A stretch of 64,000 bases of DNA, taken from assembly GCF_030581005.1 (NCBI RefSeq), contig NZ_JAUQSX010000010.1, positions 1 to 64,000 of the forward strand, written 5' to 3'. Positions 26,497-34,746 of the stretch are shown one piece after another; position 1 is the stretch's first letter; every line of letters starts with the position of its first letter. The notes under the pieces were generated by a model. The model saw nothing but the letters and a program-made list of their open reading frames with translations, made no database searches and had not been told where the DNA came from. Both the position numbers and the translations under genes were made by a program. This DNA is from Hymenobacter mellowenesis (GTDB lineage: Bacteria > Bacteroidota > Bacteroidia > Cytophagales > Hymenobacteraceae).

Positions 26497-26546
26497 CCGA
26501 AGAAAACCAGTGGCCGGCGCCGCGCTTATTCGGCTCAAACCTGGTT

Positions 26547-27233
26547 TTATTTACGAAGGGCCGGCGCTGGAGAGTCTGATAAATCAGTGCTGGGTGCCAG
26601 TGTAACGCGCTGGCCGCGCACCCGGCGCTGCCACCACGCAATGACGGGCACGCCGAGCAGGGTGGGCCACAGAAAATTCCAGGGAAAGGGAATGAACTTG
26701 AGGCTGGTGACCGAAAACGCCGATACAGCCGCGATGTACGACGCCATGAAGCCGGAAATGTGGTTGAGCAGCCACTGGTTTTTGGACCAGCGGCCGGCGT
26801 TGGCGTAGCCGCGCAGCTGGCGGGCGGCCGTCATGGCCCCGAGCGTGCCAAACACGCCCACCGGGATGTTGCGCGCCACCACGGCGTAGCCCACCGTGCC
26901 CAGAAAAACGACTAAGCCAATGCCCGCCACTACCCAGTCGAAAGTGGCCACTTTGGCGTCCCAGGCCAGGTGCTTCAGGAACAGGGAGCGGTAGCCGAAG
27001 CCGGCCATGTAGAGGCTGAAGACCGCCGTGAGCAGCAAAAACAAGCTGTGAATGTGCTGCGCGCCCACCAGCGCCGTGGTCCCGGCCACTGCCATGGCCC
27101 AGAAAAACACCCGGCCCCAGCGCCGGTGCGTCGGGCCGCCCTTGCGCACCGCCAGCGCCACCGGCGCCACAAAGAACCCCGTGAAACCAGCCAGAATGTG
27201 GATGTAGCGGTTGATGGCGAAAAACGTTTCCAT
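26547..27233 (-). CDS. DUF2306-like seven-helix membrane protein
   Basis: A 228-residue inner-membrane protein with about seven hydrophobic segments. It starts METFFAINRYIHILAGFTGF, and conserved His residues (RYIHILAG, THRRWGRVF, VGAQHIHSLF, LLNHISGFMASYIAA) resemble DUF2306-type proteins, which may bind heme or a quinone. It is leftward, convergent with the YifB-type gene. The upstream in-frame extension to 27290 lacks similarity, so the ATG at 27233 is used. Confidence 0.75.
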   Translation of the reverse strand: METFFAINRYIHILAGFTGFFVAPVALAVRKGGPTHRRWGRVFFWAMAVAGTTALVGAQHIHSLFLLLTAVFSLYMAGFGYRSLFLKHLAWDAKVATFDWVVAGIGLVVFLGTVGYAVVARNIPVGVFGTLGAMTAARQLRGYANAGRWSKNQWLLNHISGFMASYIAAVSAFSVTSLKFIPFPWNFLWPTLLGVPVIAWWQRRVRGQRVTLAPSTDLSDSPAPALRK

Positions 27234-27360
27234 AGCAGTAGGCGCAGCTTGTAATGCAACCGCAGCCGAAAGCCGCGCGGGCCGCACCAAACCCCGGCGT
27301 CCGAAACGTCGGCCAATATGCCTGAAACAGCACGAGCCCCTGATATAGCGCTGCCCGCCG

Positions 27361-28485
27361 CTACAGTTTCGCCCCTACTTTGAACTCGATGACATCGGCC
27401 GCGCCGCGATGAATTTTCAGGTCGACGTCGCCGAAGAGCAGGTTGGTGAAGTGGTATTTCAGGCCCAGCCGCTCGTAATAAGGCGTGCTCGATTTGTAGG
27501 GCGCGTACACGTAGAAACCCAGGTGCGAATCGAACGCCAGCCGGCCAAATAGCAGCTCGTGGCCAATGAAAACCCCTGCTTTTTTCACGTCGGGCTGCTT
27601 CAGGCCGGCGCGGGTGGTGTCGTTCAGCGTCGCTTTCAGGCTGCGGTCGTTGAAGCCTTCAAGGCCCAGCAGCAAGTTGGACTTGCGGTTCATGCGGCGG
27701 CCCACGGCCAGCGTCACCGAGCTCACGAGGTATTTCTGCTTGTCGCCTTCGGTGCGCTGCTTGTAACCCAGGCTGGTGCTCACGTTGTAGAACAGCTGGC
27801 CCACGTCGGCCGGCAGCGGGGCGTTGGGGTTCGTTTGGGCCGGGTGGCGCTGCTCGTGGTAATTCAGCCCCAGCACCACCGAGGGCAGGTTCACACCAAA
27901 ATTGGGCTTGGTGGTGGCGCCGTTGGAGTAGTGGTTCAGGCCGGCGCCCACCAGCAGGCCCAGGTGCGGCGTGAGGGCGTAGTCGTACTCGAACCGAAAC
28001 TGCAGCGTGGCATTCAGGGCCGAGCTGGCGATGGTGTTTTTGTGGTTGGTTTCCTGGTTGTAGGGGTTCGTGAGGTAGGCCAGGCCAGCGCCGAGGCGGA
28101 AGCTGAAATCGTGCTTTTCGCCCCGCGAAAACGTCTTGCTGATGTATGGACTGGCCGCAAAGGCATAGCCCAGCACGGGGTTGTGGAAGTCGTAATACGT
28201 GAGCGCCAGGCCAATTTTGGGGTACTTATACCAGCCGTGCCAGGGCGCCGCGCCGGTAGTCTGGCGCTGCAGGTTGATTTCGAAGCCCGTGGGGTGCGAC
28301 GCCACCAGGTGCCGGATAGCATAGGTGTGCGCCATGATGATGCTGCCCTGCGCATAGGCCCCCACCACAAAAGGCGCGGGCGCCGCCGTGGCCGCCGAAT
28401 CGGGCGATTGCGCGTTGGCTTGCTGAGCATTAACAACCCTAAGCACCAACAACGCAAACATACTACGCGCAAAAACTGCCTTCAT
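27361..28485 (-). CDS. Acyloxyacyl hydrolase, PagL-like lipid A 3-O-deacylase
   Basis: A 374-residue outer-membrane beta-barrel with a signal peptide (to about ANAQS). LLVGAGLNHYSNGATTKPNFG contains the HxSN-type motif (His and Ser near residues 183-185) of PagL, which removes the 3-O acyl chain of lipid A. SSALNATLQFRFEYDYALTP and the preceding strands fit the fold. A C-terminal part of about 160 residues is longer than in classic PagL (about 150-180 in all). ATG at 28485 or 28491. TATTTTTG at 28514-28507 is a good -7 element. Confidence 0.82.
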   Translation of the reverse strand: MKAVFARSMFALLVLRVVNAQQANAQSPDSAATAAPAPFVVGAYAQGSIIMAHTYAIRHLVASHPTGFEINLQRQTTGAAPWHGWYKYPKIGLALTYYDFHNPVLGYAFAASPYISKTFSRGEKHDFSFRLGAGLAYLTNPYNQETNHKNTIASSALNATLQFRFEYDYALTPHLGLLVGAGLNHYSNGATTKPNFGVNLPSVVLGLNYHEQRHPAQTNPNAPLPADVGQLFYNVSTSLGYKQRTEGDKQKYLVSSVTLAVGRRMNRKSNLLLGLEGFNDRSLKATLNDTTRAGLKQPDVKKAGVFIGHELLFGRLAFDSHLGFYVYAPYKSSTPYYERLGLKYHFTNLLFGDVDLKIHRGAADVIEFKVGAKL

Positions 28486-28506
28486 ACACATTCATAGGAC
28501 AAGTAT

Positions 28507-28514
28507 CAAAAATA
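28507..28514 (-). promoter_or_regulatory. -7 element of the PagL-like gene
   Basis: TATTTTTG on the minus strand, 22 bp before the start codon. No clear -33 at the usual distance. Confidence 0.5.
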
Positions 28515-28670
28515 CGCCCTCGCAGCTTGATTGCTGGATTATGAAGGAATTATGAGCAAAAAAATAGTTCTCAACGCCATGAAACCCTAGCCCCCCGCCA
28601 GCCGGTATAAGCCCTACTGAAAGACGTTCTACAAATTGTCTTCAGAATTAATTATCTCATTTTTCTAATC

Positions 28671-29327
28671 ATGAAAAAAGTAATTCTATCACTGGGCCTG
28701 CTGGTTGGCGTGGCTGGTGTTGCCAACGCACAAACGGGTCTGAAACTCGGCCTCAAAGGTGGTTTCAACGGCGCTACCTTCTCCGGCAAGGACTCGAAAG
28801 GCTCCGAGTACAAAGCGGGTTTCGCTGCCGGGGGCTTGCTTAATTACGGTTTTACCGATATGTTCTCTGTACAAGGTGAGTTGTTGTACTCGCAGAAAGG
28901 CGGTTCGCGCGATTACGATAACGGCGCTGGCAAAACGTACACCGACAAAACTACTCTCGGCTACATCGACGTTCCGATTCTGCTGAAAGTGAACACCGGC
29001 GAAGATGGCAAAGGCCTGTTTTTTGAAGCAGGTCCGCAAGGCAGTTTTGTTATGCACCAACGCTCCTTCACGGAAGACAGCGGCGGGAAACAAATCGGTT
29101 CTTCCGAAACTTCCACCGACCAGCTGAATAAAGTAGTTATTGGGTACGTGGCCGGCCTTGGTTACCAAATTACCAGCGGCGTGGGCATCGGCGTGCGCTA
29201 CACCGGCGATTTTTCGCAAGTAGCTAAAGACCAAAGCACCACCATTGGTGGGGTTACCGTTTCTAACCCCAACGTCCACAACTCGGTATTCCAGTTCCAG
29301 GTGCACTACCTGTTCGGCGGTAAATAA
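28671..29327 (+). CDS. Outer-membrane beta-barrel protein, array member 1
   Basis: A 218-residue OMP_b-brl_2/porin-family barrel with signal peptide (MKKVILSLGLLVGVAGVANA). Strand blocks GLKLGLKGGFNGATFSGK, FSVQGELLYSQKGGS, LGYIDVPILLKVNT, LFFEAGPQGSFVM and GYVAGLGYQITSGVGIGVRY end in VFQFQVHYLFGGK, a C-terminal aromatic-type barrel end. It is the first of six paralogues in a row and the least G+C-rich. The role is unknown; such barrels are structural or adhesive. Confidence 0.88.
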   Translation: MKKVILSLGLLVGVAGVANAQTGLKLGLKGGFNGATFSGKDSKGSEYKAGFAAGGLLNYGFTDMFSVQGELLYSQKGGSRDYDNGAGKTYTDKTTLGYIDVPILLKVNTGEDGKGLFFEAGPQGSFVMHQRSFTEDSGGKQIGSSETSTDQLNKVVIGYVAGLGYQITSGVGIGVRYTGDFSQVAKDQSTTIGGVTVSNPNVHNSVFQFQVHYLFGGK

Positions 29328-29344
29328 GATATTGCTTCGAAAAA

Positions 29345-29380
29345 AAAGGCCCAGCTTCGCAAGAGGTTGGGCCTTTTTTT
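29345..29380 (+). terminator. Terminator of array member 1
   Basis: Stem aaaggccca...tgggccttt with T7 on the plus strand, 18 bp after the stop. Confidence 0.88.
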
Positions 29381-29489
29381 ATTTATGCATTATAAAATTC
29401 AACTCCACATATAACCCTTTCTAACGCTGCCGCATTTCCCCTTAGCTTTGCGCCACATTTCAATCTTTCACCTTTTTTTCAAGCATCCC

Positions 29490-30071
29490 ATGAAAAAAGT
29501 AATTCTATCGCTCGCGCTGGCCGCCGGCATTTCGGCTTCGGCTTCGGCCCAGGCTACCATTGGCTTGAAAGCCGGCGCTTCGCTCACCACCCTCGGCGGT
29601 GCTGACGCTTCGGACGTTTCCAACAAATTTGGTTTCCACGGCGGGTTGGTTGCCAACCTGCCTTTCGGCGATGCCTTGTCGCTGCAGCCGGAAGTACTGT
29701 ACTCGATGAAGGGCGCGGCTTCTTCGGCCAATTCCAAGTACAAAATCAACCTTAACTACATCGACGTGCCGGTGATGCTGCAGTACAACGCCGACGGCTT
29801 GTTCTTCGAGGCCGGCCCGCAGCTGGGCATCCTGGCCAGCGCCAAGTCGACCGACGGCACCACGGATGTTGACATCAAGAGCAGCCTCAACACCATCGAC
29901 TTTGGCTATGCCGTGGGCCTGGGCTACAAGGTGTCATCGGGCGCGATGATTGGCCTGCGCTACAACGGTGGCATCACGAGCATCGACAAAGAAGAATCCG
30001 GCACCACGGCGGCCAAGATTCGCAACAACGCCTTCCAGCTGTACGTGGGCTACATGTTCGGCGGCAAATAA
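29490..30071 (+). CDS. Outer-membrane beta-barrel protein, array member 2
   Basis: A 193-residue paralogue with signal peptide MKKVILSLALAAGISASASA. The same strand pattern appears (TIGLKAGASLTTLGGAD, LSLQPEVLYSMKGAA, LNYIDVPVMLQYNADGLFFE, AGPQLGILASAK, YAVGLGYKVSSGAMIGLRYN, AFQLYVGYMFGGK). The frame extends upstream to 29448, but the ATG at 29490 begins the signal peptide. It has its own terminator. Confidence 0.88.
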   Translation: MKKVILSLALAAGISASASAQATIGLKAGASLTTLGGADASDVSNKFGFHGGLVANLPFGDALSLQPEVLYSMKGAASSANSKYKINLNYIDVPVMLQYNADGLFFEAGPQLGILASAKSTDGTTDVDIKSSLNTIDFGYAVGLGYKVSSGAMIGLRYNGGITSIDKEESGTTAAKIRNNAFQLYVGYMFGGK

Positions 30072-30090
30072 GCCATTAAACCCTTGCTGA

Positions 30091-30126
30091 AAAAGCCCGG
30101 CGCTGCGTGCAGTGCCGGGCTTTTTT
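30091..30126 (+). terminator. Terminator of array member 2
   Basis: Stem aaaagcccggc...gccgggctttt with T6. It differs from the terminator of member 3 at a single base within the hairpin (loop region gtgc against ttgc). Confidence 0.9.
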
Positions 30127-30210
30127 GTGGCCTGCGGGCGGCGGCGGCACTGGCCCGGGCCAGCTGCCGCGCCGTAGCTTCGGGGCTACCTAGTTTTTTC
30201 AAACCTTATC

Positions 30211-30984
30211 ATGAAGAAAACCATCCTTTCCCTGGCGGTGCTGGCGGGCCTGACTACTACTGCGCACGCCCAAAGCGGCGTACGCATCGGCCTCAAAGGC
30301 GGCGCCAACCTGGCCAGCTTCACGGGCACCGACAAGCAGGGCACCAAATCGAAGTACGGGTTCAGTGCCGGTGCCACGTTCAATTTCCGGCTTTCGGACC
30401 TCATTTCCATCCAGCCCGAGCTGCTGTTTTCGCAGAAGGGCAGTAAGGTCGACTACGCGGGCAACAACAACAGCGACGCTTCGGTCTTCAAGCCGGGGTC
30501 GGTTTCGGGCACTTTCGGCCAAACGCTGAGCTATATCGATGTGCCGCTGCTGGTGCGGGTGAACACGGGCGGCAGCGACGGTTCCGGGTTCTTTTTTGAG
30601 TTCGGCCCGCAGGCAAGCTTTCTCGTTGCCCAGCGCGGCTTCATCGACAGCGGCGACAAAGCCACCGTGTTGCTGGTGGGCGACCAGCGCGACACCCCGA
30701 ACAGCGTCGCCAACCCCACGTTGCCAGCGATGGCCGTGGGCAACAGCACCGACGACTTCAACAAAGTGGTGATTGGCTACGCCGTGGGCCTGGGCTACCA
30801 GCTCACCAGTGGCCTGAGCCTGAACGTGCGCTACAGCGGCGACCTTTCGCAGGTGTACAAAGACGGCACAGGCACGGCCGATGCCTTCAAGCCGTACCAG
30901 ACCTTCGGGGCCAAGTTCACCAATCCCAACCTGCACAGTTCGGTCTTCCAGTTGCAGGCGGGCTACGCGTTTGGCGGCAAATAA
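30211..30984 (+). CDS. Outer-membrane beta-barrel protein, array member 3
   Basis: The longest member, 257 residues, signal peptide MKKTILSLAVLAGLTTTAHA. Blocks GVRIGLKGGANLASFTG, ISIQPELLFSQKGSKVDY, LSYIDVPLLVRVNTGGSDG, FFFEFGPQASFLVAQRG, GYAVGLGYQLTSGLSLNVRY and VFQLQAGYAFGGK. It carries two insertions relative to member 2: an Asn/Asp-rich loop (about residues 85-105) and a loop with VLLVGDQRDTPNSVANPTLP (about 150-170). These are probably extracellular loops. Confidence 0.88.
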   Translation: MKKTILSLAVLAGLTTTAHAQSGVRIGLKGGANLASFTGTDKQGTKSKYGFSAGATFNFRLSDLISIQPELLFSQKGSKVDYAGNNNSDASVFKPGSVSGTFGQTLSYIDVPLLVRVNTGGSDGSGFFFEFGPQASFLVAQRGFIDSGDKATVLLVGDQRDTPNSVANPTLPAMAVGNSTDDFNKVVIGYAVGLGYQLTSGLSLNVRYSGDLSQVYKDGTGTADAFKPYQTFGAKFTNPNLHSSVFQLQAGYAFGGK

Positions 30985-31007
30985 GGGGTAGCACAACGCT
31001 TCCGGAC

Positions 31008-31042
31008 AAAGCCCGGCGCTGCTTGCAGTGCCGGGCTTTTTT
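31008..31042 (+). terminator. Terminator of array member 3
   Basis: Stem aaagcccggc...gccgggctttttt, nearly identical to that of member 2. A run of eight G (31052-31059) follows. Confidence 0.9.
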
Positions 31043-31174
31043 GTGTCCGGTGGGGGGGGCAGCGCACCAGTCCGCCGTTTTCCACAACTATTGCCGGCGA
31101 GGGTCAGTATAAGCTTTTACAATCATAACACTCACATAATCAACTTCATCCAATCTTCATCTTTTCATTCTGTC

Positions 31175-31756
31175 ATGCAAAAAACCATCATTACCCTGGC
31201 TTTGCTGGTGGGCGCTGTGGGCGCGGCCCAGGCCCAGAGCGCCGCCACGTTTGGCATCACCGTGGGCTACGGCCGCGACCGGATTCTGAATAACAACCAG
31301 TACACGTCGGTGAGCCACTCGGCGTATCAGGCGGGCCTGACGGCCGATTTTAACGTGTCGGAAAAAGTGTCTTTCCACCCCGAAGTGCTGTACAGCAAGC
31401 GCTACTTCGACACGTCGAACGACGCGAACCTGAACCGCGACATCACGTCCATCGACGTGCCGCTGCTGGTGCGCTACCACCTCAGTGGCCTCTACTTTGA
31501 GGCTGGCCCGGAAGTGGGCTTCCCCATCAAGGCCGTGAACGAGGACGCAGCCGACACCAAAAGCGAGCTGAACAGCGTTGTGCTCAACTACATGGCCGGC
31601 GTGGGCTACCGCTTCGGCAAAGGCCCGTCGCTGGGCGTGCGCTACGACGGCGGCGCCTCCAATATTTTCAAGAGCAACACTGCCACGGTGCTGGGCGCGG
31701 GCAAGTTCAAGTCGAGTGCCGTGTGGGCGGTGCTGGCGTATTCGTTCGGCGGCTAA
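31175..31756 (+). CDS. Outer-membrane beta-barrel protein, array member 4
   Basis: A 193-residue paralogue with signal peptide MQKTIITLALLVGAVGAAQA. It is more diverged than the others (FGITVGYGRDRILNNNQYT) but keeps VSFHPEVLYSKRYF, DITSIDVPLLVRYHLSGLYF, EAGPEVGFPIKAV, YMAGVGYRFGKGPSLGVRYD and WAVLAYSFGG. The ATG at 31175 begins the signal peptide. The upstream extension covers the poly-G run and the 115 bp of spacer. Confidence 0.87.
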   Translation: MQKTIITLALLVGAVGAAQAQSAATFGITVGYGRDRILNNNQYTSVSHSAYQAGLTADFNVSEKVSFHPEVLYSKRYFDTSNDANLNRDITSIDVPLLVRYHLSGLYFEAGPEVGFPIKAVNEDAADTKSELNSVVLNYMAGVGYRFGKGPSLGVRYDGGASNIFKSNTATVLGAGKFKSSAVWAVLAYSFGG

Positions 31757-31786
31757 GCGGCCAATTGGCATCGTTCAAGTTTTAGT

Positions 31787-31820
31787 AAAAGCCCGGTTTC
31801 CGCAATGGAACCGGGCTTTT
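31787..31820 (+). terminator. Terminator of array member 4
   Basis: Stem aaaagcccggttcc-like arms (gcccggtttcc/ggaaccgggc) followed by TTTT, 31 bp after the stop. Confidence 0.82.
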
Positions 31821-31866
31821 GGCGTTTCACTGCCGGCCATTGGCGTCTGTGTGAAACGGGTTGTTG

Positions 31867-31874
31867 TAGTTTTG
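31867..31874 (+). promoter_or_regulatory. -7 element of array member 5
   Basis: TAGTTTTG, 26 bp before the ATG at 31901, behind the terminator of member 4. This supports separate transcription. Confidence 0.5.
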
Positions 31875-31900
31875 CAGTCCTATCCATTCAGTTATTTTCG

Positions 31901-32491
31901 ATGAAGAAAATCGTTTCTACTCTCGCCTTGGTGGCCGGCCTGACGGGCGCGGCCCAGGCGCAGGATATTTCGCTGGGTTTGAAAGCCGGGGCCAACTATG
32001 CCTCGTTTGTAGGCAAAGACGCTGGCAACCAGGAAGGCCTTTTCGGCTTTCACGCGGGCGCCTTCGCCAACATTGGCCTTTCCAGAATGGTCGCCATTCA
32101 GCCCGAAATACTCTTTTCGCAAAAAGGCAGCAAATCCAAGGATGTGACGGATGTCAACTCCCGGGTCAACTACCTCGACGTGCCGCTGGCGTTTCACATC
32201 AATGCCGACGGGCTCTTCTTCGAGGCGGGGCCTCAGGTGGGCTTCTTGCTGTCGTCTAAATACAACTTTGGCAACGTGTCCGTCGATACAAAAGACGCTA
32301 CCAATTCCGTTGATTTTGGCTACCTGTTTGGGTTGGGCTACCAGCGCAAAACCGGCCCCGGCATTGGCTTGCGCTACAACGGCGGGATTACGAACCTGGC
32401 CAAAGAGGTAACCGTAGGCGGCACCACGGTTCAGAACCGTACGCGCAACAGCGTCTTCCAGCTGTACCTCACCTACTCGTTCGGCGGTTAG
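31901..32491 (+). CDS. Outer-membrane beta-barrel protein, array member 5
   Basis: A 196-residue paralogue with signal peptide MKKIVSTLALVAGLTGAAQA. Blocks ISLGLKAGANYASFVGK, VAIQPEILFSQKGSKSK, VNYLDVPLAFHINADGLFFE, AGPQVGFLLSSKYN, YLFGLGYQRKTGPGIGLRYN and VFQLYLTYSFGG. It is close to member 2 in the C-terminal half. Start chosen at the signal peptide. Confidence 0.88.
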   Translation: MKKIVSTLALVAGLTGAAQAQDISLGLKAGANYASFVGKDAGNQEGLFGFHAGAFANIGLSRMVAIQPEILFSQKGSKSKDVTDVNSRVNYLDVPLAFHINADGLFFEAGPQVGFLLSSKYNFGNVSVDTKDATNSVDFGYLFGLGYQRKTGPGIGLRYNGGITNLAKEVTVGGTTVQNRTRNSVFQLYLTYSFGG

Positions 32492-32514
32492 CCGCCCGTG
32501 GTCGTTTGCCCTGC

Positions 32515-32549
32515 AAAAGCCCGGCCTCCGTTGCGGAAGCCGGGCTTTT
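32515..32549 (+). terminator. Terminator of array member 5
   Basis: Stem aaaagcccggcctccg/cggaagccgggctttt, T4, about 24 bp after the stop. Confidence 0.85.
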
Positions 32550-32628
32550 GTATGCAACGCACCAACGACAATATTTACCGTCCTTTGGCAGTTTCAGGCC
32601 CGTCTTCCACCTCGTTTCCTAATTCTAC

Positions 32629-33249
32629 ATGCTTAAACTTTTCCTTTCCCTCGGTGCCTTCCTCAGCCTGGCCGGCTCGGCCCAGGCCCAGAACATTCGC
32701 TACGGATTGAAAGCCGGCGTGAGCCTGGCCCGCCAGACCGACTTGGATATTACCGGCGCACGCAACAAGGTGGGCGCCACGGCCGGGCTGATGGCCGATG
32801 CGGCGCTGAGCGAAAAGTTCTCGCTGCACCCAGAGCTGCTGTTTTCGCAAAAGGGGCAACGCTTTGAGGGGAGCGGGCCGGGCGGCTACTCCTACAGCTA
32901 CCAGTTCCGCAGCAATTATCTTGATTTGCCCGTGCTGCTACGCCTGAAGCTGAACAGCTTCTTCGTGGAGGCCGGCCCGCAAGTGGGCTACCTGCTCAGC
33001 GCCAAAGGCACCGAAACACGAAGCTCCAGCACCCTTCCCACTCCTGTCAGCAACACTTACGACACCACCGAAGGGTTGCGCCGGTTCGATGTGGGCTTTG
33101 TGGTGGGCGTGGGCTACCAGCTGCGCGAGCGCTGGGAGCTGAGCGCGCGCTATAACGTCGGCATCCTGGGCACATCCACTTACAACACCACGCAGCGCCG
33201 CAACTCGGTTTTTCAGTTTCAGGCAGGCTACCTTTTTGGAGGCAGCTAG
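32629..33249 (+). CDS. Outer-membrane beta-barrel protein, array member 6
   Basis: A 206-residue paralogue with signal peptide MLKLFLSLGAFLSLAGSAQA. Blocks IRYGLKAGVSLARQTDL, FSLHPELLFSQKGQRFEG, SNYLDLPVLLRLKLNSFFVE, AGPQVGYLLSAKG, GFVVGVGYQLRERWELSARY and VFQFQAGYLFGGS. It has a Ser/Thr-rich loop near residue 130. It is the last of the array and shares its terminator region with the convergent dipeptidase gene. Confidence 0.88.
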   Translation: MLKLFLSLGAFLSLAGSAQAQNIRYGLKAGVSLARQTDLDITGARNKVGATAGLMADAALSEKFSLHPELLFSQKGQRFEGSGPGGYSYSYQFRSNYLDLPVLLRLKLNSFFVEAGPQVGYLLSAKGTETRSSSTLPTPVSNTYDTTEGLRRFDVGFVVGVGYQLRERWELSARYNVGILGTSTYNTTQRRNSVFQFQAGYLFGGS

Positions 33250-33262
33250 CGGTATAATGCGC

Positions 33263-33301
33263 AAAAAGGCCCGGCTTCTGTGCAGAAGCCGGGCCTTTTT
33301 G
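33263..33301. terminator. Bidirectional terminator, array member 6 and dipeptidase
   Basis: Stem aaaaaggcccggcttctg/cagaagccgggccttttt, with T5 on both strands, between convergent stops. Confidence 0.92.
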
Positions 33302-33323
33302 GGTTATCGAAAACGCTCTGGCC

Positions 33324-34688
33324 CTACTTAGCCGCCGCGTAGTTGCGGTAGAAGTGCGGGATGGTTTCGATGCCCTTCAGGAAATTGAAGACGCCAAAAT
33401 GCTCGTTGGGCGAGTGGATGGCGTCCGAGTCGAGCCCGAAGCCGAGTAGCACCGTGTCGAGGCCCAGCTCCGACTTGAACATGGCCACGATGGGGATGGA
33501 GCCGCCGCCGCGCGTGGGCACTGGGCGCTTGCCAAAGGTGGTTTCCATGGCATCGGCGGCGGCTTTGTAGGCCACCGAGTTGGTGGGCGTCACCACGGGC
33601 TCACCGCCGTGGTGGGGGCGCACTTCGACGGTGACGCCTTGGGGCGCGATGCTTTCGAAGTGCTTCTGGAATTTCTCGGTGATTTCGGCCGAAGTCTGAT
33701 GGGGCACTAGACGCATCGAGATTTTGGCGTGGGCCTGCGAGGCAATGACGGTTTTGGCGCCCTCGCCGGTGTAGCCGCCCCAGATGCCGTTCACGTCGAG
33801 CGTGGGGCGGATGCTGGTGCGCTCCATGCTGCTGTAGCCTTTCTCGCCGTAGCTATCGGGGAGGCCGATGCTTTGCTTGAACTCTTCTTCCGAGAACGGG
33901 GCTTTTGCCATTTCGGCGCGTTCGTCGGCGCTCAACTCATCCACGTTGTCGTAGAAGCCGGGGATGGTGATGTGGCCGTTGGCGTCGTGCAGGCTGGCAA
34001 TCATCTCGCACAGGGCGTTGATGGGGTTTTGCACGGCACCGCCGTAGAGGCCGGAGTGCAGGTCGCGGTTGGGGCCGGTCACGGTCACTTCGTGGTAGCT
34101 TAGGCCACGCAGGCCCACCTCGATGCTGGGCACGTCGTTGGCCAGAATACCGGTGTCGGAAATCAGGATGACGTCGGCTTTCAGCTTCTCCTTGTTGGCT
34201 TTCACGAAGATTTCGAGGTTGTTGGAGCCAATTTCCTCCTCGCCCTCGAACATGAACTTGATGTTGCAGGGCACGCCGCCCTGGCCGTCGCGCATCATCA
34301 TCTCGAAGGCCTTGACGTGCATGTAGACCTGGCCTTTGTCGTCGCAGGCGCCGCGGGCGTAGATTTTTTCGTCCTTAATCACCGGCTCGAAGGGCGGCGA
34401 GGTCCACAGCTCGTAGGGGTCGGCGGGCTGCACGTCGTAGTGGCCGTACACCAGCACGGTCTTGGCCTCGGGGCTCACGAGGTAGTCGCCGTACACAATG
34501 GGGTTGCCGGCCGTGGGGCAGATTTCGACGTTTTGCACGCCGGCTTCTTCGAGGCGGGTTTTGAGGAAATCGGCGGCCTTCAGCACGTCGCCGTGGAACT
34601 TGGGGTCGGCCGATACGGACGGGATGCGGAGCCAGTCCATCAGCTCATCGAGGAAGCGGGTTTGGTTATCGGCGAGGTAATTGGCCAT
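33324..34688 (-). CDS. M20-family dipeptidase/carboxypeptidase
   Basis: A 454-residue zinc exopeptidase of family M20. TVLVYGHYDVQPADPYELWT holds the first metal ligands (HYD), RGACDDKGQVYMHVKA the bridging Asp, and MFEGEEEIGSNNLEIF the catalytic Glu pair. The dimerisation lid is at about 200-330. The C-terminal metal His lies in the block LGFGLDSDAIHSPNEHFGVF. No signal peptide is seen, so it is probably a cytoplasmic dipeptidase. The ATG at 34688 (MANYLADNQTRFLDEL) is chosen because the extension to 34793 overlaps the neighbouring gene. Confidence 0.93.
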   Translation of the reverse strand: MANYLADNQTRFLDELMDWLRIPSVSADPKFHGDVLKAADFLKTRLEEAGVQNVEICPTAGNPIVYGDYLVSPEAKTVLVYGHYDVQPADPYELWTSPPFEPVIKDEKIYARGACDDKGQVYMHVKAFEMMMRDGQGGVPCNIKFMFEGEEEIGSNNLEIFVKANKEKLKADVILISDTGILANDVPSIEVGLRGLSYHEVTVTGPNRDLHSGLYGGAVQNPINALCEMIASLHDANGHITIPGFYDNVDELSADERAEMAKAPFSEEEFKQSIGLPDSYGEKGYSSMERTSIRPTLDVNGIWGGYTGEGAKTVIASQAHAKISMRLVPHQTSAEITEKFQKHFESIAPQGVTVEVRPHHGGEPVVTPTNSVAYKAAADAMETTFGKRPVPTRGGGSIPIVAMFKSELGLDTVLLGFGLDSDAIHSPNEHFGVFNFLKGIETIPHFYRNYAAAK

Positions 34689-34746
34689 GCGGAGCAGAGG
34701 TTTAAAGGGGGTTGGGAATGCGGGGGTAAAAGTAGCAGCCCGGGCC

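Noticed and set aside
26503..26548. Inverted repeat aaaaccag/ctggtttt between convergent genes as a terminator
   Set aside because: Arms are only eight bases and 30 bases apart, too weak to call.
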